NCBI GenBank assembly: GCA_900547645.1
Contig: URHP01000025.1
Location: 1-22,236 of the forward strand
Length of the DNA: 22,236 nucleotides
DNA from: an uncultured Eubacteriales bacterium
GTDB lineage: Bacteria > Bacillota > Clostridia > Christensenellales > Borkfalkiaceae
Direction: 5' to 3'
Part shown: in pieces, positions 1 through 5,414 of the stretch
How the letters are laid out: each line of letters begins with the position of its first letter
Numbering within the stretch: position 1 is the first letter of the stretch
Program-made: the position numbers and the translations under genes
Notes under the pieces: model-generated
The model's input: only the letters and a program-made list of their open reading frames with translations
Told to the model about the DNA's origin: nothing
Database searches by the model: none

Positions 1-48
1 TTGAGCCTCTTGGGTATCACCGCATGTCAAGATTGTCTATGGATATTC

Positions 49-59
49 GATTGTCAATC
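49..59. repeat. GATTGTC-type motif cluster with a small inverted repeat
   Basis: The heptamer GATTGTC occurs at 31-37, 49-55 and 171-177, with a variant AATTGTC at 60-66. The copy at 49-59 reads GATTG-T-CAATC, a perfect 5-bp inverted repeat around one base. The 171-177 copy overlaps the -35 element of the leftward promoter. Such clustering can mark a regulator's operator, but no regulator is known here and the motif is short. Apart from this and the two promoters listed, bases 1-297 show no supported gene. Confidence 0.3.
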
Positions 60-150
60 AATTGTCTGTCGGAATGAAATGTTATGCCAAAAACGGAACA
101 TTTTGGGGCAATTGCGCCGCGGATCCGGTACCGTCAGACGATACTCCAAC

Positions 151-179
151 AATATACCATAAATGCGTCCGATTGTCAA
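151..179 (-). promoter_or_regulatory. Leftward sigma-70-type promoter
   Basis: On the minus strand, TTGACA (174-179) is followed after exactly 17 bases by TATATT (151-156), with TGG just before the -10 (extended -10 form). This is closer to consensus than the ppa promoter. Transcription would start near 144 and run out of the left edge. No convincing start codon with a ribosome binding site follows within the window, so it probably serves a divergent gene or small RNA beyond base 1. Confidence 0.55.
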
Positions 180-230
180 AGTATATTTTCGCGAAATCGC
201 AAAAAAATACAAAAAAATGATAATCATATC

Positions 231-259
231 TTGCGGGCGGCGGAAAAGTATGGTAAAAT
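231..259 (+). promoter_or_regulatory. Promoter of the ppa operon
   Basis: TTGCGG (231-236) and TAAAAT (254-259) are separated by 17 bases, and TGG stands directly before the -10, giving an extended -10. The predicted start is near 266, leaving a leader of about 32 bases with the ribosome binding site AAGGAG before the ppa ATG. No terminator or other gene lies between. Confidence 0.65.
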
Positions 260-297
260 GGTGGAAACATGGGGAAACGATATAAGGAGAAAATTTC

Positions 298-837
298 ATG
301 AACAACATCTGGCACGATATTGATCCGAAGCGCATCACGCCCAAGAGCTTCGAAGCGCTCATCGAGATCCCGAAGGGGAGCAAGACCAAGTATGAACTGG
401 ACAAAGAGACGGGCATCCTCAAGATCGACCGCGTTCTCTATACATCCACGGTCTACCCTGCCAATTACGGGTTTATCCCGCGCACCTATGCGGATGACGG
501 CGATCCGCTGGACGTCCTTGTGCTGTGCAACGAAGCGATCTATCCCATGACGCTCGTCAACTGTTATCCGATCGGCGTCATCAAGATGGTGGACAGCGGC
601 GCGCTGGATGAAAAGATCATCGCGATCCCGTTCAAAGATCCCACATACAACGGCTATTATGATATTCAGGAACTTCCCAAGCATATTTTCGAAGAGATGA
701 TGCATTTCTTTGAAGTGTACAAGTCTCTGGAGCACAAGAAGACGACGGTCAAGGAGATCGCGCACCGCGAGGAGGCGGTCGAGATCATCAAAAAGTGCCT
801 TGCCATGTACGAGGAAAAGTTCGGAGGTGCAAGATGA
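298..837 (+). CDS. ppa: Inorganic pyrophosphatase, family I
   Basis: Soluble cytoplasmic enzyme that hydrolyses pyrophosphate to two phosphates, pulling biosynthetic reactions forward. The 179-residue length is typical of bacterial family I enzymes. The signature DDGDPLDVLV is present, placing metal-binding Asp67, Asp69 and Asp72 where E. coli has 65, 67 and 70. Asp99, Asp104 and Lys106 match the second metal/substrate cluster, and Tyr141-Lys142 match the C-terminal substrate pair. Arg45 and Tyr57 fit as well. The ATG is preceded by AAGGAG at good spacing. The stop codon overlaps the ATG of the next gene (ATGA), so it is the first gene of a coupled set with the SGNH hydrolase and nicotinamidase. 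Pyrophosphate released in NAD salvage would be a natural substrate, but that link is inference. Confidence 0.96.
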   Translation: MNNIWHDIDPKRITPKSFEALIEIPKGSKTKYELDKETGILKIDRVLYTSTVYPANYGFIPRTYADDGDPLDVLVLCNEAIYPMTLVNCYPIGVIKMVDSGALDEKIIAIPFKDPTYNGYYDIQELPKHIFEEMMHFFEVYKSLEHKKTTVKEIAHREEAVEIIKKCLAMYEEKFGGAR

Positions 838-1487
838 AACAGCAGGACACGGCACAGACGGCGGCGGAAGAAAAACCTTGCATTAAGATCGTCTTTTTCG
901 GCGATTCCATCACGGAATCCGGGCGTAATCTGCTCGATCCCGACGATCTCGGCGTGGGATACGTCAAGATCGCGGCGGGGAAGCTGCGCCTTCTGTATCC
1001 GGACGCCAACTTCTGTTTTCTCAACCGCGGCGTGGGCGGCAACCGTACGGAAGATCTGTTAAAGCGCATTCAGAAGGACGTATTGGACGAAAAACCCGAT
1101 TATGTCGTGCTTGCGGTGGGGATCAATGACGTCTGGCATCGCTTTACGCACGGCGTGGAAGTCACGCCCGAAGCGTTTCGCGCCAACTATACCGCCCTTG
1201 TCGAAGACATTCTTGCAACGGGCGCCAAGCTCATTCTGATCCAGCCGTATGTACTGAAAATGGCGGACAAACAGCGGCTGCGTCCCTATCTCAACCGCTT
1301 TAACGAGATCATCCGCGAGATCGCGAAGGAGAAGGACGTGGCGCTCGTTCCCGTGGACGAGATCTTTATGGGCGTCACGCAGGACATCGATCCCGCGCAA
1401 TTTTCCATGGACGGCGTGCATCCCACGCACAGAGGGTGCCGCTATATCGCCGACCTTCTCATCAAGGAGCTGAAAAAGTGTCTGTAA
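834..1487 (+). CDS. SGNH/GDSL-family hydrolase (esterase/lipase-like)
   Basis: 217 residues starting at the ATG that overlaps the ppa stop, with GGAGG six bases upstream; an upstream GTG at 795 in the same frame lacks this. All four SGNH blocks are visible: GDSIT near residue 23 (nucleophile Ser25), the glycine of GVGGN, the asparagine of GIND, and DGVH near 193-196 giving the catalytic Asp and His. There is no signal peptide or membrane segment, so a cytoplasmic esterase is likely. The family includes lysophospholipases, carbohydrate acetylesterases and thioesterases, and the substrate cannot be told from sequence. It is sandwiched between ppa and pncA with overlapping ends, which implies co-expression, not a shared pathway. 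Confidence 0.88.
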   Translation: MKQQDTAQTAAEEKPCIKIVFFGDSITESGRNLLDPDDLGVGYVKIAAGKLRLLYPDANFCFLNRGVGGNRTEDLLKRIQKDVLDEKPDYVVLAVGINDVWHRFTHGVEVTPEAFRANYTALVEDILATGAKLILIQPYVLKMADKQRLRPYLNRFNEIIREIAKEKDVALVPVDEIFMGVTQDIDPAQFSMDGVHPTHRGCRYIADLLIKELKKCL

Positions 1488-1990
1488 AGCGGCTTCTCGT
1501 CGTCGTGGATATGCAGCATGATTTTGTGGACGGCGCCCTCGGGACGCCCCAAGCGCGGGCGATCGTTCCCGCCGTGGCGCAGCTCCTTGCAAAGGAACGT
1601 GCGGCCGGGAGCGCGGTCGCGTTTACGCTGGATACGCATACGGAGGAGTACCTCTCCACGCAGGAGGGGCGGCTTCTGCCCGTCCCGCACTGCATCCGCG
1701 GAACGCGGGGTTGGGAACTGATCCCGGAACTGAACGCGGCGGACGCGCGTCTGTTTGAAAAGGGGACGTTCGGAAGCACGGAGCTTGCATCGTATGCGCG
1801 CGCATACGATGAAGTCGTTCTGTGCGGCGTGTGTACGGACATCTGCGTCGTGAGCAACGCGCTTCTGATCAAGGCGTTCGCGCCCGAAACGCGCGTCCTG
1901 GTCGCGGCGGAGGCGTGCGCGGGGACTTCTCCCGCGGCGCACGAAGCGGCGCTCCTCACCCTGAAGAGCTGTCAGACGGAGATCCTTTGA
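1478..1990 (+). CDS. pncA: Nicotinamidase (isochorismatase-like fold)
   Basis: Hydrolyses nicotinamide to nicotinate plus ammonia in NAD salvage. The chosen GTG start (AGGAG eight bases upstream, lying inside the end of the hydrolase gene) gives 170 residues and puts the family motif DMQHDF at residues 11-16. The catalytic triad fits as Asp11, Lys95 (EKGTFGS) and Cys123 (CTDIC). The metal site fits as Asp52, His54 and His71 within the TLDTH and PHCIRGT motifs, which is characteristic of nicotinamidases and not of isochorismatases. It overlaps the upstream gene and is followed by a terminator, so it closes the ppa operon. A perfect 24-bp palindrome lies inside the coding sequence at 1788-1811. 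Confidence 0.88.
   Translation: MSVKRLLVVVDMQHDFVDGALGTPQARAIVPAVAQLLAKERAAGSAVAFTLDTHTEEYLSTQEGRLLPVPHCIRGTRGWELIPELNAADARLFEKGTFGSTELASYARAYDEVVLCGVCTDICVVSNALLIKAFAPETRVLVAAEACAGTSPAAHEAALLTLKSCQTEIL
1788..1811. repeat. 24-bp perfect palindrome inside pncA
   Basis: The half-site CATCGTATGCGC is followed directly by its exact reverse complement with no spacer. It falls in frame and encodes residues around SYARAYDE, itself a near-palindromic peptide. It could be codon coincidence, a protein binding site, or a cruciform/hairpin in the mRNA. Confidence 0.7.
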
Positions 1991-2003
1991 ATATTCGGGA
2001 AAT

Positions 2004-2029
2004 AAAACGCGCCGGACGGCGCGTTTTTT
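2004..2029 (+). terminator. Intrinsic terminator after pncA
   Basis: A perfect 10-bp stem (AAAACGCGCC with GGCGCGTTTT) closes over a GGAC loop and runs into six Ts at 2024-2029. Because the left arm starts with four As it could also act in the reverse direction. The next base begins the GAGGG ribosome binding site of ybaK. Confidence 0.85.
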
Positions 2030-2040
2030 GAGGGCATATC

Positions 2041-2505
2041 ATGGAAAAGACCAACGCAATGCGTATTCTGGAGCGCGGAAAGGCGGCATATACCGTGCAT
2101 GCCTATGAAGGCGGCGCGCTCTCGGGCGTGGCGGTCGCGCAGGCGCTCGGCGAAGACGTCGGGCGGGTTTATAAGACGCTCGTCACCGTCGGTTCGCCAA
2201 GAAAGTACTATGTCTTTGTCATTCCCGTTGCGGCGGAACTCGATCTGAAAAAGGCGGCAAGGGCGGCGGGGGAAAAGTCGGTGGAGATGCTGCCGCAAAA
2301 GGAGCTGTTCCCGCTCACGGGCTATGTGCACGGCGGCTGTTCGCCGCTCGGCATGAAGAAGGCGTTTCCGACCTTTTTCCATGCGGACGCAGAGGGGAAG
2401 ATCATCTTTGTCAGCGGCGGCAAGGTGGGGCTTCAGACGGAGGTCGCCTGTTCCGATTTGTTGCGGCTGACGGGCGGGACGCTTGCCGATCTGATCAGAG
2501 ATTGA
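2041..2505 (+). CDS. ybaK: Cys-tRNA(Pro)/Cys-tRNA(Cys) deacylase, YbaK/EbsC family
   Basis: Trans-acting editing enzyme that hydrolyses cysteine mischarged onto tRNA(Pro); cytoplasmic. The 154-residue length and the whole pattern match the YbaK family: an N-terminal segment, the conserved lysine (Lys45, in RVYKTL), and the hallmark GYVHGGCSPLGMKK near residues 98-111. The ATG is preceded by GAGGG at six bases. The gene lies immediately behind the pncA terminator, with no room for a promoter between, so it depends on read-through or on a promoter inside pncA. Its own terminator follows. It is convergent with spoIIE. Confidence 0.93.
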   Translation: MEKTNAMRILERGKAAYTVHAYEGGALSGVAVAQALGEDVGRVYKTLVTVGSPRKYYVFVIPVAAELDLKKAARAAGEKSVEMLPQKELFPLTGYVHGGCSPLGMKKAFPTFFHADAEGKIIFVSGGKVGLQTEVACSDLLRLTGGTLADLIRD

Positions 2506-2517
2506 ACGGAACGCATG

Positions 2518-2549
2518 AAAAAGCGCATGCCGGAAGGCTGCGCTTTTTT
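2518..2549 (+). terminator. Intrinsic terminator after ybaK
   Basis: AAAAAGCGCA (2518-2527) pairs with TGCGCTTTTT (2539-2548). After a single bulged T, an inner GCC/GGC stem closes on a GGAA tetraloop. Six Ts follow at 2544-2549. It starts 13 bases after the ybaK stop codon. Confidence 0.85.
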
Positions 2550-2670
2550 GTATCGGCATGCCGCGCGTCAGCGCGGCGTGAGAATCCCCCTGAAGATCGT
2601 CCCGCAAAAATACTTTATCCTTTTGCTGGAGCTCTGTCGGAACATATTGCGGAACCATGTTTCAATTGCA

Positions 2671-2721
2671 AAACCCAACGGGGGGCATGTCCGCAACGCG
2701 GACATGCCCCCCGTTGGGTTT
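2671..2721. repeat. Perfect 24-bp inverted repeat, possible bidirectional terminator
   Basis: Bases 2671-2694 (starting AAACCCAACGGGGGG) are exactly complementary to 2698-2721 with only the three bases AAC between them, giving an extremely stable hairpin on either strand. It lies 45 bases past the spoIIE stop. Read on the minus strand the stem runs into TTTTG, a short T-tract, so terminating spoIIE is the simplest role. The length and perfection exceed the two ordinary terminators nearby, and a dispersed palindromic repeat (REP/MITE-like) is an alternative. Confidence 0.75.
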
Positions 2722-2765
2722 GAACGGACTGCGACATGGCGCCCGCTCTTTGATGTGTATGGCGG

Positions 2766-5045
2766 TCATGCCGCGGCGGTCAGCTTGACGGCGAGCACGG
2801 TCATGTCGTCGCCTGCTTCGCCCTTGGCGGAGCGCGCCAGCGCGGCGGACAGGACGTTTTCGGCAAGCGCCTGCGGGTTGAGCGGGCGCAATTCGCCGAG
2901 GTACGCGCACAGGTCGGCGGAAGAGGAGAACGCCGCGCTGATGCCGTCGCTCATGAACAGCAGAAAATCGTTTTCCTGCATGGTCAGCCGCATGGTCGCG
3001 GGATGTACGGCGTCCAGAACGCCGATGGGCAGCGACTCGCCCTCCAGGATCTTCAGTTCGTCCTGCGAGAGCAGAAAGCCTGCGGGTGAACCGATCTTCA
3101 CGATGTCCGTGCTGCCGTCGTCCAGATTGACCGCGGCAAGGTCAAGGCAGGAAAACCGTTCGTCCGCCGAATAGGCGATCAGGCTGTTGACGGTCGCAAG
3201 CACCGTGTCGGAGGGCATGCCCGTCTTGTAAAAACTTTCCAGCAGGGACAGTGTGCGGGCGGATACGTCGCGCGCGGCGTCGCCGCTGCCCATGCCGTCG
3301 GACAGGGCGACCAGAAAGCGGCGCTCGTCGATCTTGAGAATGGAATGGGTGTCGCCGCTTGCCGTTTCGCCGTGTTTGGGGCAGGCGGCAATGCCGAACG
3401 AAGCGTCAAAGCGGGGTTTGCGCTTGAACACAAAGCAGGCGCGGCTGTGCGTTAAGGGCAGCTTTTCGGCGAGGGCGAGCGGAACGCCGAGCGCGTCGCT
3501 TGCGGCGAGGCATGCCTTGCGCGCGGGCACGCTCTCGTCCAGCGTCATGCTCACGGTCAGCGTCCCGCCTTCGCCGTAGACGAAGATCTCCGAACTCAGG
3601 ATGCCGCGCTCCTGCAGCGTCCGCGCAAGCGTGTCTTCGTCGGAAGAGAGCGAATATTCCTCGCTTTCGCGCAGCGCAAGGTCGCGCATGATCTCGCTGA
3701 CGCCGTGCGCCTGCCGCGCAAGCAGCGCACGCCCTTCCCGCGCTGCCTCCATCGCCGCCGCGCGCCGTGCGTCGCCTTCAAGTTCCTTGTTGAGCGCAAA
3801 CAGGATCCCCGCCACGTTGGGGCAGTGTTTGGCGAGGTCGGCGGGCAGATCGATGAGATTCGCCTTTCCCTTGGCGCGCCCCACCCGTACGAGCCGCACA
3901 AGGCTCTGCGAGCGCATCGGACGGTCGCACGTCTTACAGCGGGGGCAGGCGGCGCACACCGTTGCGTCGATTTTCCCCGCGATGCGCGCTTCCCCGTCGT
4001 CCGCGCGTTCGGGCAGCAGAAAGGCGTTTTCGATCTCGCGGAAGAGGGCGGAAACCTCGTACAGCCGTTCGCCAACGGCGCGGCGGTTGCGGTTGACGGC
4101 GATGCGCGGCAGTACCCGTTCGCGGTAGAACAGCAGGCTCTCCTGCGCGCGGGCGAGCAGCTTTTTGGGCAGTACGCACACCGCGGCGGCGGGCAGCAGA
4201 CAGGCGAGCAGGGCAAACGCGATCTGTGCGGCGGACAGCGCGTAGACGCCCGCAAAGTACTGCGCGGCAAGATAGGCAAGAGTGAGCGCGAGCGACGACG
4301 CGACGCGTCCGTACGGCACGACGAGCAGGGCGCAGCAGGCATAGACGGCGAACAGGGCGACGGGCAGCGCGCTCACCTGCGAGACGCAGAGCGGCAGGGA
4401 CAGCACGACGGAAAAGGGCACCGACGCGGCGTTTCCCGGCAGCGAGACGGCAAACAGCAGCAAGAACAGTGCGATGCCCGTATAGACGGTCTCACCCGGC
4501 GACGCGCAGATCCCCATGCCGAGGATGAGCCATAAAAAGGCGGCTTCGGCAAGCTGCGCGCCGCTCAGGCGGCATTTCGGCGCGCGCAGGATCGCGTTCA
4601 GTCCGCCCTCCGCAAGCACGCTTCCCAGCAAGAAAAACGCGGACAGGACAGCTTTTTGTGCGAGAACGGGGAAGGGAAACAGGGCGTAGCCCGCATGCGG
4701 GAACAGGAAGAGGAAGGGCAGTTGGGCGACTGCGGCGATCGCGAGCCGCCAGACGCCGGGCTGTTTTTTCAGCCGTGCGCACAGTCCGAACGCAAGCAGC
4801 AGGATCGCCGCCTGCGCAAGGCAGCACAGCGTCGCCTCCCAGGAGAGAAAAACGGCGGAAGCGACAAGGTAAGCGCACGTTGCGGCGGCGTAGGCGTGCA
4901 AGAGGACGAACGCCGCCCACAGCAGAAAAAACGCCGCCGGTTCGCGCTGCGGCAGGGCAAAATTGAACAGGACCATCCCCGCAGCGAGCGCCGCAAAGAG
5001 CGCCGCGTCGCGCAGCGCGGGGAGACGGAACGGGAAAGTATGCAT
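2766..5045 (-). CDS. spoIIE: Stage II sporulation protein E (SpoIIE), membrane PP2C-type phosphatase
   Basis: Dephosphorylates the anti-anti-sigma factor SpoIIAA to activate sigma-F in the forespore, and associates with the asymmetric septum. The chosen ATG at 5045 gives 759 residues (B. subtilis has 827); it has GAGG just upstream, whereas an in-frame extension to 5153 lacks support. Residues from about 10 to 290 are strongly hydrophobic, consistent with about ten membrane segments. A Cys cluster (Cys364, 367, 370, 373) lies in the linker region, as family members show Cys clusters there. The C-terminal phosphatase domain carries DGMGSG (Asp583), SDGI (Asp700) and GDDMT (Asp746/747), the metal-binding aspartates of PP2C enzymes. 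It stands alone on its strand, convergent with ybaK and divergent from the protease operon. Confidence 0.94.
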   Translation of the reverse strand: MHTFPFRLPALRDAALFAALAAGMVLFNFALPQREPAAFFLLWAAFVLLHAYAAATCAYLVASAVFLSWEATLCCLAQAAILLLAFGLCARLKKQPGVWRLAIAAVAQLPFLFLFPHAGYALFPFPVLAQKAVLSAFFLLGSVLAEGGLNAILRAPKCRLSGAQLAEAAFLWLILGMGICASPGETVYTGIALFLLLFAVSLPGNAASVPFSVVLSLPLCVSQVSALPVALFAVYACCALLVVPYGRVASSLALTLAYLAAQYFAGVYALSAAQIAFALLACLLPAAAVCVLPKKLLARAQESLLFYRERVLPRIAVNRNRRAVGERLYEVSALFREIENAFLLPERADDGEARIAGKIDATVCAACPRCKTCDRPMRSQSLVRLVRVGRAKGKANLIDLPADLAKHCPNVAGILFALNKELEGDARRAAAMEAAREGRALLARQAHGVSEIMRDLALRESEEYSLSSDEDTLARTLQERGILSSEIFVYGEGGTLTVSMTLDESVPARKACLAASDALGVPLALAEKLPLTHSRACFVFKRKPRFDASFGIAACPKHGETASGDTHSILKIDERRFLVALSDGMGSGDAARDVSARTLSLLESFYKTGMPSDTVLATVNSLIAYSADERFSCLDLAAVNLDDGSTDIVKIGSPAGFLLSQDELKILEGESLPIGVLDAVHPATMRLTMQENDFLLFMSDGISAAFSSSADLCAYLGELRPLNPQALAENVLSAALARSAKGEAGDDMTVLAVKLTAAA

Positions 5046-5068
5046 AGAGACCTCGCTTTTTTCACAAA

Positions 5069-5102
5069 AGTATAGGGGCGGCATTCTTACAAAAACGGGC
5101 AA
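5069..5102 (-). promoter_or_regulatory. Candidate Spo0A-type promoter of spoIIE
   Basis: On the minus strand TATACT (5069-5074) stands 22 bases downstream of TTGCCC (5097-5102). B. subtilis spoIIE and spoIIG promoters are known for such over-long spacing (21-22 bp), rescued by phosphorylated Spo0A. A sequence matching 6 of 7 bases of a Spo0A box (TTCGACG on the minus strand, 5117-5123) lies about 55-60 bases before the predicted start. Each element is degenerate, so this is a candidate only. Confidence 0.35.
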
Positions 5103-5143
5103 AGACGGTCGCTTGGCGTCGAAAATTGAAGGTCGGCGCGCGC

Positions 5144-5166
5144 TTTCGCGCAAAATATGCGCGAAA
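5144..5166. repeat. 9-bp inverted repeat in the spoIIE/protease intergenic region
   Basis: TTTCGCGCA (5144-5152) and TGCGCGAAA (5158-5166) form a perfect inverted repeat over five bases. It sits upstream of the spoIIE promoter candidate and about 120 bases before the operon promoter. No T-tract follows, so an operator is more likely than a terminator. The rest of 5046-5414 is A+T-richer DNA without a supported gene. Confidence 0.45.
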
Positions 5167-5284
5167 ACGAATATATTTTTCCGAAAATGTTATTTTTATG
5201 CATTCATCACCCGAATTTATAGCGGCAATTACTAAAACTTATCGCGATTTTTTTTGAAAAGTATGTGAAAGGGGCAAAATCGAT

Positions 5285-5315
5285 TTGACAACAAGGGGGG
5301 GCGGTGTGATAAAAT
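5285..5315 (+). promoter_or_regulatory. Promoter of the protease-transporter operon with G7 tract in the spacer
   Basis: A consensus TTGACA (5285-5290) is followed by TAAAAT (5310-5315) with TGA in front (extended -10). The spacing is 19 bp to TAAAAT, or 17 bp to the alternative GATAAA at 5308-5313. Seven Gs in a row (5295-5301) lie in the spacer. Transcription would start near 5322, leaving a leader of about 93 bases. It is the only promoter I can see for the seven-gene run. Confidence 0.6.
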
Positions 5316-5351
5316 AGAGAAACGATTCGGAACCTGTCGTTATTAGAACAG

Positions 5352-5379
5352 CGCGGGCGCGAAGAGAAAGCGTCCCGCG
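5352..5379 (+). promoter_or_regulatory. Stem-loop in the 5' leader of the protease mRNA
   Basis: CGCGGGCGC (5352-5360) pairs with GCG-t-CCCGCG (5370-5379), leaving one bulged base and a purine-only loop GAAGAGAAA. It is not followed by Ts, so it is not a terminator. It ends 24 bases before the ribosome binding site (AGGAG, 5404-5408). It may stabilise the mRNA 5' end or bind a regulator; no known riboswitch class is recognised. Confidence 0.4.
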
Positions 5380-5414
5380 AAGACGGCAAATATTTTGAAA
5401 CACAGGAGAAACGT

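Noticed and set aside
173..178. Plus-strand TTGTCA as a possible -35 for a second ppa promoter
   Set aside because: No -10-like hexamer lies 16-18 bases downstream; the site is better explained as part of the minus-strand -35.
795..833. Upstream GTG start extending the SGNH hydrolase by 13 residues
   Set aside because: No ribosome binding site there, and it would overlap ppa by 43 bases; the ATG at 834 has GGAGG at ideal spacing.
82..855. Minus-strand open frame across ppa and its promoter region
   Set aside because: Antisense to a well-supported ppa gene, and it reads through both promoters; translation shows no family.
2561..2576. Short hairpin CCGCGC-GTCA-GCGCGG downstream of the ybaK terminator
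   Set aside because: No T-tract on either strand and only 6 bp; likely incidental in G+C-rich DNA.
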